Source: Mucilaginibacter sp. OK268
Lineage (GTDB): Bacteria > Bacteroidota > Bacteroidia > Sphingobacteriales > Sphingobacteriaceae
Direction of reading: 5' to 3'
NCBI RefSeq assembly: GCF_900103125.1
Contig: NZ_FNJV01000001.1
Location: 1,116,001 to 1,180,000, forward strand
DNA: 64,000 nucleotides
Both the position numbers and the translations under genes were made by a program. Positions 54,461-63,929 of the stretch are shown here, piece by piece. Every line of letters begins with the position of its first letter. The first letter of the stretch is position 1. Under the pieces are notes generated by a model that worked only from the letters and a program-made list of their open reading frames with translations, had not been told where the DNA came from and made no database searches.

Positions 54461-57400
54461 AAATTTACAAAAGAGAATGAGATATCACATTTCGTTATTT
54501 ATTGCAGGCATGTTACTCTGTCTTTCAGGCTACGCCCAAACCGTCAATATCTCCGGAAAGGTAACAAAGGCCGACAATTCCGAACCGATGGTGGGAGTAA
54601 ACATTAAAGTTAAAGGAACAGAAACCAAAGCTTCGACTGCTATTGATGGTAGTTATGTAGTAATAGCAAAACCGGGCGATATACTTGTCTTTAGCTATTT
54701 AGGTTATACATCTCAGGAAATAACCGTTAAACAAAGCAACAAAATTAACGTCAAGCTGAATTCAACATCCAGTAACTTAGAGGAAGTAGTGGTTATTGGT
54801 TATGGTAAACCGATCGCAAGAAAAGATGGTACGGGCTCCATAAGTTCCATATCGGGGAACGAATTACGTAAAACCCAACCGACTACTTTTGACCAGGCCC
54901 TGCAGGGAAAAGTAGCAGGTGTAGTGGTGCAACAGATATCAGGTCAGCCTGGTGGTGGTGTGTCTATTCAAATACGTGGCGTGTCGTCAATAACCGGCTC
55001 TAATTCGCCCCTATATGTAATAGATGGTGTTATTATTCCTCCGGTAAACGATCCTGGCTCAGGTTCCAATCCATTAAGTGGTATCAACCCTACCGACATC
55101 GAATCACTCGATGTATTAAAAGATGCATCTGCAACGGCCATATATGGTTCGCAGGCTACCAATGGCGTTATTGTTATTACTACAAAAAGAGGTAAAGTAG
55201 GGCCACCGACAGTAAGTTACGATTTTTATACCGGTTATCAGGAAATTCGTTCGAGGCTTCCTACAATGGACTTACAACAGTATGCAACCTTTATGAATGC
55301 TCGTGCCCAAGCCTGGGGCTTCGGTGCAAGACCCGAATTAGCCAATCCGCAATATTTAGGTAAGGGGACCGACTGGCAAAATGAATTATTCCGGAAAGCG
55401 CCGACGACAAGTCATACACTTTCTGTAAGCGGCGGTGATCCCAGAACCCAGTATTTTTTGTCCGGGTCTTATTTCGACCAGGAAGGTATAGCACTTGGAT
55501 CTGATTTTAAGAGATACTCAGTACGTTTAAACCTGGACAATAAAACCACTAACTGGTTAAAAATTGGAACCAGCCTTCAGTTTTTTCGTGTTCGTGAGAA
55601 CACAGCTTCCAGTGATGGCGGTGTAATTGCTTCAGCACTAAGCCTTACACCCGATATTCCGGTAACTAATGCGGATGGTTCGTGGGGTGGTGTTACCACC
55701 ACAGATGGTTGGGTACCTGGTGTTGCAAACCCTGTAGCGATAGCTTTGATTACAAAAAGCCAATCTGCAAGATATGAAGCGTATACCAACGCTTATGCGG
55801 AAATACAGTTTACCAAGGACCTGTCATTCCGGACAGAAGTATCGGGTAACTTCAGGTTTGGTACCCACGATAATTTTAATCCGGTTTATAATTTTGGTAA
55901 AACTACCAACGCTATCAACAGTGCCAGCTCCTCTGTGGATCAAGACGTCTACACCGTATGGCGTCAATACGTAACTTATAACCATAGTTTCAAAAAATAT
56001 AACCTCAATATTTTGGGCGGGCACGAAGCAAATACAAGCTCTTTCGAAAATGTAGGTGCCGGGCGAAAAAATTTCGTTTCCAATAATGTGCAGGCTATTA
56101 ATGCTGGTGACCCTACTGTTCAAACAAATAGTGGGGATAATGGTCTCGGCAGTGCATCCGAGTCCTATTTTGGCCGTGTTAATTTTTCCTGGAATGATAA
56201 ATATCTGATCACTGGTAACCTGCGCAACGATGGTTCTTCAAATTTTCCGATTGACCATAATTGGGCTGTTACCTATTCAGGAGCATTTGCATGGAAAATT
56301 AATAACGAGGCATTTTTGAAAAATGTAAAGGCTATAGATGAATTGAAACTGAGATTGGGTTATGGGCTTACCAACAATCAGGGTATACCGGGCAACACTT
56401 ATGCAACTCAACTTAAAACCGTTGCTACAGGGTTATCAGGAACTTCGCAGTATCAAAGCAATTTGGCAAATCCAGACGTAACCTGGGAAAAAACAAATTA
56501 TTATAATGCTGGACTTGATGCATCTTTTTTTAACGGCCGCATAAACTTTTCATTAGATGTTTATGACCGCGAAACAAACGGACTTTTATTGAAAATTCCA
56601 CTTCCTCAATATAGCGGTACTACCGCGGGCTACTCGCCTGGGGCCATGACCGCACCTTATGTAAACGTTGGTTCTGTTCGCAATAGGGGGTTTGATTTCC
56701 ATATCGGCACTACTAATATTACCCGCAAAAACTTTATATGGAAAAGTGATTTTACCTTATCGCGGAATGTGAACAAAGTGCTTAGTTTAGGTGCCGGCGG
56801 TGATGACGCCAGCTTAACAGCGAGTGCTCTTGGAGGTGTAGCTGAAAAAACCGTAGTAGGTAAACCTATCGGCGAATTTTACGGCTATATATTCGATGGC
56901 ATATTTTCAAAACCAAGTGATTTTCAAACCCATGCCCGATCTGCTGATCAAGCCGGAAACCCGTATCCGATTTCTCCCAGTGGCGGTGGTATTTGGTACG
57001 GCGACCGTATGTATAAAGACTTGAACGGTGATGGTATTATCGACTCCAAAGACCAGACTTTCCTGGGTTCGCCGATCCCTAAATTCCAATATGGGATCAA
57101 TAACTCATTTACCTACAAAAATTTTGATCTGAATATCTTCTTCAGTGGCAGTTATGGCAACAAAGTTTTCAATCAATTGCGTGTATCACAAACCAGTTCA
57201 CAAAATAACACTGCCTATTTTACCGATGTATTAAATTACGCAAAATTGGCTTTGATAAATCCGCAAGGTTCGTCATCCGATGTTAACAATGTGTATGTTA
57301 CTAACCCTAATACAACCGTTGTCGGTTTAAGAAACGATCAAACCAATTATAATGATCGGCCTTCTAATTTGTGGATCGAAGACGCTTCATTCCTGCGTTG

Positions 57401-57629
57401 TAAAAATATCACATTAGGTTACCGTTTGCCAGAAAGTGTTTTATCGAAAATATTTGTGCATTCACTCCGAGTATATGCTAATGTATCCAACGTATTTGTA
57501 ATCACAAAATATAAAGGGATGGATCCTGAAATAGGTGGGTGGAATCCCCTTCAGGTAGGTTGGGATGGGGGGAATTATCCTCTGCCACGCGTATTTACTA
57601 TTGGTGCAAACCTAACCTTTAGCAAATAA
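54453..57629 (+). CDS. SusC-like TonB-dependent transporter of the GH5/xyloglucan-type locus
   Basis: This is the outer-membrane oligosaccharide importer. The first ATG (54453) adds eight polar residues before a standard signal peptide starting MRYHISLFIAG and ending LSGYA; the ATG at 54477 is also plausible. A carboxypeptidase-regulatory-like domain is at about 32-105 (ISGKVTKADNSEPMVGVN). The signature is LEEVVVIGYGKPIARKDGTG, then IYGSQATNGVIVITTKRG, and the barrel ends VFTIGANLTF. There is no STN domain, which fits control by the hybrid regulator upstream. Length 1058 residues. SusD follows after 29 bp. Confidence 0.95.
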   Translation: MDKNLQKRMRYHISLFIAGMLLCLSGYAQTVNISGKVTKADNSEPMVGVNIKVKGTETKASTAIDGSYVVIAKPGDILVFSYLGYTSQEITVKQSNKINVKLNSTSSNLEEVVVIGYGKPIARKDGTGSISSISGNELRKTQPTTFDQALQGKVAGVVVQQISGQPGGGVSIQIRGVSSITGSNSPLYVIDGVIIPPVNDPGSGSNPLSGINPTDIESLDVLKDASATAIYGSQATNGVIVITTKRGKVGPPTVSYDFYTGYQEIRSRLPTMDLQQYATFMNARAQAWGFGARPELANPQYLGKGTDWQNELFRKAPTTSHTLSVSGGDPRTQYFLSGSYFDQEGIALGSDFKRYSVRLNLDNKTTNWLKIGTSLQFFRVRENTASSDGGVIASALSLTPDIPVTNADGSWGGVTTTDGWVPGVANPVAIALITKSQSARYEAYTNAYAEIQFTKDLSFRTEVSGNFRFGTHDNFNPVYNFGKTTNAINSASSSVDQDVYTVWRQYVTYNHSFKKYNLNILGGHEANTSSFENVGAGRKNFVSNNVQAINAGDPTVQTNSGDNGLGSASESYFGRVNFSWNDKYLITGNLRNDGSSNFPIDHNWAVTYSGAFAWKINNEAFLKNVKAIDELKLRLGYGLTNNQGIPGNTYATQLKTVATGLSGTSQYQSNLANPDVTWEKTNYYNAGLDASFFNGRINFSLDVYDRETNGLLLKIPLPQYSGTTAGYSPGAMTAPYVNVGSVRNRGFDFHIGTTNITRKNFIWKSDFTLSRNVNKVLSLGAGGDDASLTASALGGVAEKTVVGKPIGEFYGYIFDGIFSKPSDFQTHARSADQAGNPYPISPSGGGIWYGDRMYKDLNGDGIIDSKDQTFLGSPIPKFQYGINNSFTYKNFDLNIFFSGSYGNKVFNQLRVSQTSSQNNTAYFTDVLNYAKLALINPQGSSSDVNNVYVTNPNTTVVGLRNDQTNYNDRPSNLWIEDASFLRCKNITLGYRLPESVLSKIFVHSLRVYANVSNVFVITKYKGMDPEIGGWNPLQVGWDGGNYPLPRVFTIGANLTFSK

Positions 57630-57658
57630 AACAATCACCAATTCTTAAAAGAAAAATC

Positions 57659-59251
57659 ATGAAACCAATTAATAAAATCATAATTATTTTGCTATTTGGA
57701 GCGGCGATTGCCGGATGCAAAAAGAGTTTTTTGGATCGTCCGTCCACCTCACAAATTAGTTCGACAAACTTTTACAAAACCCCCGCCGATCTGAGGCTGG
57801 CTACGGCAAGCTTGTACGGCGGCGCGTCATGGTGGCAATGGCATAATGGTGCTGTTATACCGTTAGGCGATATATTGAGCGGAACTGCTTATAAAAACTA
57901 TAACGGCGATTTTGTGCAGCTTTTTACTCGTACAATCACAGCACAAAATGGCGTTTTGCAAAGTGGCTGGGCCGGTTTGTATATTGAGATCGGTCAATGC
58001 AATAATGTTATTAATGCCATACAGCAAACAGCATCGGCATCTGTACCTCAGGCAAGCAAAAATGCTGCTCTTGCCGAAGCAAGGTTTTTGCGCGCGGTAG
58101 CTTATTACCACCTCGCTGTTTACTGGGGTGCCGTACCTATTATTGAGGATAACACCAAGTTAATAAAGAACCCCCTGCTTTATCGTAACACTATTGCGGA
58201 TGTATTTAAATTTATTACTATCGATTTAACCTATGCCGCGCAAAATCTTCCTTCAAAAGACGATAAAGGCAGGGTAACCACTTGGTCAGCGCAAGGAATG
58301 CTGGCCAAAGCGTATTTAACAATGTCGGGGGTGGGCAGCAAGGCGGAAGGAATACGCAACCAGGCCTTACTGGACAGTGCAAAAAAATATGCAGCCAATG
58401 TATGTAAAAACAGTGGATTAGCATTGTTTTCCAGCTATTATGATCTTTTCAAAACGCAAAACAACGATAGTCCCGAATCATTATTTGCCTATCAATGGGC
58501 CCCAGGTGTGGGTTACGGAAATGGTAATACCTATTTAACCTATTCACCAAGTAACGATATAAATCCTACAAAAAATGGTGCATGGAATGCTTTATCACCA
58601 ACCTGGGATTTGTATAAGATGTACTCTGCTAAAGATACCGTACGGCGCAAAGCTACCATTATGCTCACCGGAGATTATTATCCCGAATTGAATGCTGCAG
58701 GTGGTGGTTATAAAGCAGGCGGGATATGTATGAAAAAACACATTATTGGCAACGAAATAGATAATAGTTCACCAACAATGGATTATTGGTCATCCATCGA
58801 ACATGACCCGGTACTTAGATTGGCCGATGTGTATCTGGTATATGCCGAAGCCATTTTGGGTAACAATGGTACTACAAGCGATGGTGACGCGCTATTGTAT
58901 TTTAACAAAGTGAGAACACGGGCAGGTGTGGATCCTGTAACGGTGTTGGACGGTGCTACACTACGCACTGAAAGAAGAGTTGAATTTGCTTTTGAAGGAC
59001 AATATTGGGTAGATCTTGTTAGGTATTCTTTTTATAGTCCGATTGCAGCAGTGAAGTTGCTTAATGATCAGGATGCCACTCACAGCCGACAGACGTTTAG
59101 TTATGATCCTAAAACGCGCATAGCTACAAGAGATACTACTGCGGCGCCATCTGCGCTACCGGCCACTATCAGTGCATTTACATTACAAATTCCGGCGTCC
59201 GAGTTGGGAGCTAACCCCAAATTGGCAGCACCTCCGGTACCTTATTATTAA
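57659..59251 (+). CDS. SusD/RagB-family lipoprotein of the GH5/xyloglucan-type locus
   Basis: This is the lid and glycan-binding partner of the preceding SusC. The lipoprotein signal ends AIAGC (Cys about 20), followed by KKSFLDRPSTSQIS. SusD features are NAALAEARFLRAVAYYHLAVYWG, LRLADVYLVYAEAILGNNG, and RTERRVEFAFEGQYWVDLVRY near the C-terminus with LQIPASELGANPKL. Length 530 residues. The surface glycan-binding protein gene starts 23 bp downstream. Confidence 0.95.
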   Translation: MKPINKIIIILLFGAAIAGCKKSFLDRPSTSQISSTNFYKTPADLRLATASLYGGASWWQWHNGAVIPLGDILSGTAYKNYNGDFVQLFTRTITAQNGVLQSGWAGLYIEIGQCNNVINAIQQTASASVPQASKNAALAEARFLRAVAYYHLAVYWGAVPIIEDNTKLIKNPLLYRNTIADVFKFITIDLTYAAQNLPSKDDKGRVTTWSAQGMLAKAYLTMSGVGSKAEGIRNQALLDSAKKYAANVCKNSGLALFSSYYDLFKTQNNDSPESLFAYQWAPGVGYGNGNTYLTYSPSNDINPTKNGAWNALSPTWDLYKMYSAKDTVRRKATIMLTGDYYPELNAAGGGYKAGGICMKKHIIGNEIDNSSPTMDYWSSIEHDPVLRLADVYLVYAEAILGNNGTTSDGDALLYFNKVRTRAGVDPVTVLDGATLRTERRVEFAFEGQYWVDLVRYSFYSPIAAVKLLNDQDATHSRQTFSYDPKTRIATRDTTAAPSALPATISAFTLQIPASELGANPKLAAPPVPYY

Positions 59252-59274
59252 TTAAAAACATTAAAAATATTATT

Positions 59275-60756
59275 ATGAAAAAAAAATCATACTTAAGCTT
59301 GTGCGTTTTGCCGCTTTTCTTTGCAATAGTGGCTTTACTCCCTGCTTGTAAGAAGAACAACGACAGCGGCGGCGCCGCCGCTCCTGTTGTTACCAGCGTA
59401 AGACTTTATGTTCCGTCACCCAACGATATCGTATTGAGTAATGGGGATCCTAAAAGTAGTGCCTCCATATATGGAAATGGTGGAATATATGTGGCTATAG
59501 TTGGGCATAATTTGCAAAATGCAACAGAAATCGATTTTAATGGGGTCCCTGCAAAATTTAACGTTGCCTTATTTGCACCGAACAACGCGGTGGTACAGGT
59601 ACCAACTATCAATTATGCGAAAATTGATACCACGAAACTCTATACTTTGGTTTATAAAACAGCTGGAGGTTCAACAACGTTTTCGTTTAAATTGGGGCCT
59701 ATGCTCCCAACCCTTACCGGTATATCCGATGTATTTACCCAACCGGGCGATTCGGTTTATGTTACTGGTACAGATTTGGTATTGATTAAAAGCGTTTCGT
59801 ATGGGGGAAGTGTAATTTCCTCGTTTAAAACAGACACTAATGGAAGATTCATTGGTTTTCTTATGCCGGCGGTCAAAACCACCGATCAGGTATTAGTAAC
59901 TACAAAGAGTGGTTCAGCGGCGTTCAAGATAGTTGCCACACCAACCATTACCGGTATTTCTAACGAAAATGCCCTAAGTGGTGATTCTGTTTATGTATAT
60001 GGTACCAATCTTAGAAGTATTCAAAAGGTTGTTTTTGCCGGCACTACAATTACTTCTTATAAAGCATTAAGTAATGGAAAAGCTATTGGTTTTGTTTTAC
60101 CTGCATTATCGAGCAGTGGGCCAGTATCTGTTACTACAGAGTTTGGCACTGCTACTACCGTGTACAATGTAAACGATGTAGCAACAGGTTCAATATCAAA
60201 TTGGGATAGTAATTTTAATTGGCAATACTGGGGTGCTGGCAAACAAACTAACGGCGATCCAAATTTCTCTGGCAATTCAAGTACCTATTTTGTATTGGAT
60301 ATTAGTGGGTTGGCCAAAGGCGACGGGTGGCCGTGGAGTACTAACATACCCATGAATGGAGCACAATGGGTGCCTAAGGCCAATATTGCTGACTCGGCTA
60401 GTCATTGGGCATTTAAATTTGAAGTAAGTATCCCAAAAGCTTGGAATGGTACCACAGTTGATATTGTAAGTGGAGTGGGGGGCTATATAGCCCGATGGGA
60501 ACCATGGCAAAAAAACGCTACTACCACGGCACCGTACATTACAAAAGGGTGGGTAACAGTAACTATTCCTTTAACATCCTTCCGTGCATCAGATCCAACG
60601 CTTGGCGAGGGTATGGGAGCTTCCATATCCAAAATTTCCGATTTAACGGGTACATCCGGAAATACCTCTTGCACATTGTATATACATAACTATGGTACTT
60701 CGGCAGCCGGATTTTATGGCGCTGTTGATAATTTGAGAGTTGTAAAAATTAAATAA
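59275..60756 (+). CDS. Surface glycan-binding lipoprotein with IPT/TIG-like repeats (SGBP-B type)
   Basis: This is a non-catalytic surface protein that captures polysaccharide for the SusC/SusD complex. The lipoprotein signal ends LLPAC (Cys about 25). Three beta-sandwich IPT/TIG-like repeats follow (about 36-135, 136-220, 221-300), each with a G-D-SVYV-x-GT or similar core (PGDSVYVTGTDL, SGDSVYVYGTNL). The C-terminal 190 residues contain many aromatics (SNWDSNFNWQYWGAG, DGWPWSTN, ARWEPWQKN) and resemble the xyloglucan-binding domain of SGBP-B proteins. Length 493 residues. It is the last gene before a terminator, and the aromatic platform suggests binding of a beta-glucan backbone. Confidence 0.88.
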   Translation: MKKKSYLSLCVLPLFFAIVALLPACKKNNDSGGAAAPVVTSVRLYVPSPNDIVLSNGDPKSSASIYGNGGIYVAIVGHNLQNATEIDFNGVPAKFNVALFAPNNAVVQVPTINYAKIDTTKLYTLVYKTAGGSTTFSFKLGPMLPTLTGISDVFTQPGDSVYVTGTDLVLIKSVSYGGSVISSFKTDTNGRFIGFLMPAVKTTDQVLVTTKSGSAAFKIVATPTITGISNENALSGDSVYVYGTNLRSIQKVVFAGTTITSYKALSNGKAIGFVLPALSSSGPVSVTTEFGTATTVYNVNDVATGSISNWDSNFNWQYWGAGKQTNGDPNFSGNSSTYFVLDISGLAKGDGWPWSTNIPMNGAQWVPKANIADSASHWAFKFEVSIPKAWNGTTVDIVSGVGGYIARWEPWQKNATTTAPYITKGWVTVTIPLTSFRASDPTLGEGMGASISKISDLTGTSGNTSCTLYIHNYGTSAAGFYGAVDNLRVVKIK

Positions 60757-60760
60757 GCTA

Positions 60761-60793
60761 AGCGCCACAGCGACATATTGCTGTGGCGCTTTT
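60761..60793 (+). terminator. Intrinsic terminator after the surface glycan-binding gene
   Basis: A perfect 11-bp stem, agcgccacagc/gctgtggcgct, has an 8-nt loop and is followed by ttt. It starts 4 bp after the stop codon and separates SusC-SusD-SGBP from the two GH5 genes. Confidence 0.8.
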
Positions 60794-60837
60794 AAACGAA
60801 TTAGAAGATTACTTTTTTTCGATAAAACGAAACTAAT

Positions 60838-62400
60838 ATGAAAAAAATAAAAATAAAGGCGGCCTATAGGATTTTGGGGATAGCTATTGTAATTATAGCC
60901 GCCGTTTCTTGCAAAAAAACAGGGACAGCTTCCCCGGAGCTTACGCTATCTAATATAACGCAGGCTATACCGGAAGACGGTGGAACCGCAGCTTTGGCAT
61001 TTACCACTAATGCGGCATGGAGTGTTGATACTACGGGCATCGGATGGTTGCATTTAGACAAAATATCGGGTAATAGCGGCGATGCGGCCATTAAAGTTAC
61101 GGCGGCGGCAAATTCATCAGGCAGTACCCGGTCGGTGCTCTTAAATGTGAGCTCGTCTAATGGTCAAAGCAGGCGAATTACCGTAATGCAAAATGCTCGG
61201 ATTTTTCCATCCTATAATATATCACCTAAAGCACCTGATGTAACTGGCATGGGTAGCACTGCTTCGCAAATAGCTGCAAATATTACCTACGGTTGGAATT
61301 TCTATAATACCATGGAAGCCCCGGGTAGCGAAACCGGATGGGGAAACCCGCCAATTACCCAGCAAATGTTTGATTTAATAAAATCAACTGGTGTAAATGC
61401 GGTAAGGATACCTATTCGATACGATGGACATTTTATTGACACGAAAACGATGCAAATTGACCCGACCTGGCTTGCGCGTATAAAACAAGTAATTCAATAT
61501 GGTATTAACGACAATATGTATGTGACAATCAATATCCATTATGATCCCGGTAGTGAAACCGGTGCTCAACAGGATACCGCTAATGCTAAGCACAAAGCAA
61601 TTTGGGAACAAGTAGCAACTTATATGCGCGATTTTGACGAACATTTGATGTTTGCCAGTGCCAATGAACCTAATGCGAGTGATGTGCCAACAACGGTTAC
61701 GTTAATGCGTTATCACCAATCATTTATTAATGCGGTGCGTGGAACAGGTGGAAAAAACACTTATCGTACTATAGTTATTCAGTCGCCTTCTACATCAATA
61801 GATTTGCTTAACGCTTATCTTGATCCGACTAATGTATATAAAATACCAACATTACCTACCGATCCTACGCCTCATAAAATGATGCTTGAGTTCCACTATT
61901 ATAGTCCGTCGCAGTTTTGCATATTAGGAGGTCCAGGTACTATACCTGGCGACGCAAGCTGGGGTAAAGAGCTGTATTTTTGGGGAAAAGACTTTCATAC
62001 AACAAATCCGAATTTTTTGGACCGCAATTGCACATCTGCGAATGAAGAAGCTTATGTAGACTCTATAATGCACACCATGAAAGCAAGATTTGCTGATAAG
62101 GGCATTCCATTGTTCATGGGCGAATATGCGTCGAATTATCACGCTGGTAAATTAACAGGTTATCCAGCCGATTCGCTATTGGCATTAAAGTCTGCGACGC
62201 ATTTCACTGCTTATATTGCACAACAAGCCAAAGCAAATGGCGTAATACCGTTTTTATGGGCAGGTATATTTGACCGTCGAGGTAAGGACGGGGTTCCGCA
62301 AGGGCCCACAATTGTAGGAGACACGGCAACATTGAATGCTGTAAAACTTGGCGTAAACGCAGGCGTAGATAAATTTGGCTCAGGCGCAAAGTTTCATTAA
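60838..62400 (+). CDS. GH5 (subfamily 4-like) endo-glucanase lipoprotein with N-terminal BACON domain
   Basis: A predicted cell-surface endo-glycanase. The lipoprotein signal ends AAVSC (Cys about 25). Residues about 33-122 form a BACON domain (AIPEDGGTAALAFTTNAAWS, SRRITVMQNA), the same arrangement as the endo-xyloglucanase BoGH5A of Bacteroides ovatus. PSYNISPKAPDVTGMGS precedes the barrel. Catalytic residues are Glu277 in SANEPN and Glu429 in FMGEYA. Cleft residues differ from the two paralogues: NIHYDPGSET replaces NIHWDGGWLD, and PIRYDGHFID replaces PCNWNWSHV. Specificity may therefore differ. Length 520 residues. Confidence 0.92.
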   Translation: MKKIKIKAAYRILGIAIVIIAAVSCKKTGTASPELTLSNITQAIPEDGGTAALAFTTNAAWSVDTTGIGWLHLDKISGNSGDAAIKVTAAANSSGSTRSVLLNVSSSNGQSRRITVMQNARIFPSYNISPKAPDVTGMGSTASQIAANITYGWNFYNTMEAPGSETGWGNPPITQQMFDLIKSTGVNAVRIPIRYDGHFIDTKTMQIDPTWLARIKQVIQYGINDNMYVTINIHYDPGSETGAQQDTANAKHKAIWEQVATYMRDFDEHLMFASANEPNASDVPTTVTLMRYHQSFINAVRGTGGKNTYRTIVIQSPSTSIDLLNAYLDPTNVYKIPTLPTDPTPHKMMLEFHYYSPSQFCILGGPGTIPGDASWGKELYFWGKDFHTTNPNFLDRNCTSANEEAYVDSIMHTMKARFADKGIPLFMGEYASNYHAGKLTGYPADSLLALKSATHFTAYIAQQAKANGVIPFLWAGIFDRRGKDGVPQGPTIVGDTATLNAVKLGVNAGVDKFGSGAKFH

Positions 62401-62421
62401 GCACGCTGAATTACACGGTAA

Positions 62422-62457
62422 AGCCACGTTCGATGTTTGCACACATCGGGCGTGGCT
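62422..62457 (+). terminator. Hairpin after the BACON-GH5 gene
   Basis: A 15-bp stem, agccacgttcgatgt with acatcgggcgtggct, contains two G-U pairs and encloses a short loop. It is 21 bp after the stop. The following attact is not a clear T-run, so termination may be partial. Confidence 0.6.
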
Positions 62458-62523
62458 ATTACTGGATTATCATCCGAACGATATTTAAAACAAAAACTTT
62501 ACCTATAGAAGATCATAAGCCGA

Positions 62524-63720
62524 ATGAAAGCTAAGCATTCTTTTAAAACATTATTTTTTCTAATTACCGTCATATCTTTTTTTTCAGTCAAAAGGGCTGA
62601 TAATAACAATACCGCCATCTATCCTTCTTATAATACCTCGCCAAAGGATCCTGACTCAACCGGAATGAGTAGTAATGCTGTTCAGCTCGCCGCTAAAATC
62701 AGGTTAGGGTGGAACATCGGCAATACTTTTGAAGCCCCGGGCGACGAAACAGCCTGGGGTAGCCCTGTTATTACGGAAGATTATATAAAATTCGTAAAAC
62801 AGCAGGGATTTAATGCCATCCGCATCCCATGCGCCTGGAACTGGAAGCACTTAAGTAACCAGGCGACTGAACAAATAGACCCCAACTGGCTCAAAAGGGT
62901 AAAAGAAGTGGTTGGGTATTGCGTGAAAAATGATATGTACGTCCTGCTCAACATTCACTGGGATGGCGGCTGGTTAGATGGCAACATTAATACAGCTATG
63001 CAAGATTCTGTCAATGCCCGGCAAAAGGCATTGTGGGAGCAAATCGCCACAACGATGCGCGATTTTGATGAACACCTGATGTTTGCCGGTGCTAACGAAC
63101 CACCCGCGGACAATGCGGAAAAAATGGCCATACTTAATACCTATCATCAGACCTTTATCAATGCGGTGCGGTCCACCGGCGGCAGGAACGGCTACAGAGT
63201 GCTGGTCGTTCAGGGCCCTTCAACAGATATCGATAAGACCAATGACCTGATGACTACTCTTCCCAGGGACCAGGTGGCGGCACGGATGATGGTGGAGGTA
63301 CATTTTTACACGCCCTATCAATTTTGCCTGATGGAAGGCGACGCTAACTGGGGCAAAATATTCTATTACTGGGGGACTGGTCATCATTCTGCAAGAGAAC
63401 CTGACCGCAATGCCACCTGGGGTGAAGAGCGTGATGTAGATGCCGCGTTCGGTAAGATGAAGACGAAATTCGCCGATAAGGGAATTCCTGTCCTGCTGGG
63501 CGAGTATGGTGCTTACCGGCGCGACAACGGCAAACATACGCCTTTGGATCCGGCAACGCATAATGACGCGGTGGACTATTGGCTAACTTATATTACCAAA
63601 CACGCGAAAGCCAATGGGATATTGCCTTTTTTCTGGGACACAGGCGGCGCTTTGGACAGGCGAAATTATACAATAAAAGATAAGCGTACGATCAGATCCC
63701 TCAACGCGGGTGCCAACTAA
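62524..63720 (+). CDS. GH5 (subfamily 4-like) endo-glucanase without accessory domain
   Basis: A third GH5 of this locus, 398 residues, a catalytic domain only. The N-terminus is a hydrophobic export signal without a lipobox (LFFLITVISFFSVKRADN), so it may act in the periplasm or be released. YPSYNTSPKDPDSTGMSS is followed by GWNIGNTFEAPGDETAWG, AIRIPCAWNW, LNIHWDGGWLD, acid/base Glu192 in GANEPP, VEVHFYTPYQFCLM and nucleophile Glu327 in LLGEYG. It is much closer in sequence to the GH5 at 47468 than to the BACON-GH5 next door, which suggests duplication. Confidence 0.92.
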   Translation: MKAKHSFKTLFFLITVISFFSVKRADNNNTAIYPSYNTSPKDPDSTGMSSNAVQLAAKIRLGWNIGNTFEAPGDETAWGSPVITEDYIKFVKQQGFNAIRIPCAWNWKHLSNQATEQIDPNWLKRVKEVVGYCVKNDMYVLLNIHWDGGWLDGNINTAMQDSVNARQKALWEQIATTMRDFDEHLMFAGANEPPADNAEKMAILNTYHQTFINAVRSTGGRNGYRVLVVQGPSTDIDKTNDLMTTLPRDQVAARMMVEVHFYTPYQFCLMEGDANWGKIFYYWGTGHHSAREPDRNATWGEERDVDAAFGKMKTKFADKGIPVLLGEYGAYRRDNGKHTPLDPATHNDAVDYWLTYITKHAKANGILPFFWDTGGALDRRNYTIKDKRTIRSLNAGAN

Positions 63721-63770
63721 AATATGAACAGAGGATTTGCAAATTATTTTCAATACCTATGACACACAAC

Positions 63771-63808
63771 GCTGCCGCTATCATGGATTAAAACATGATA
63801 GCGGCAGC
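63771..63808 (+). terminator. Perfect 15-bp hairpin after the last GH5 gene
   Basis: gctgccgctatcatg (63771-63785) and catgatagcggcagc (63794-63808) pair completely around an 8-nt loop, 50 bp after the stop codon. The T content after it is low, so the hairpin is certain and the terminator role is probable. Confidence 0.65.
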
Positions 63809-63929
63809 ATTACGGATAGCAGAATTGCGAAATCTTCCGAGTTTATAGGGATGACATTATTGATCATGCTGAATGAAAAATGAATATGAAACGAGCTACA
63901 ACTACTATAGAAAAAACGAACAGCCTCAG

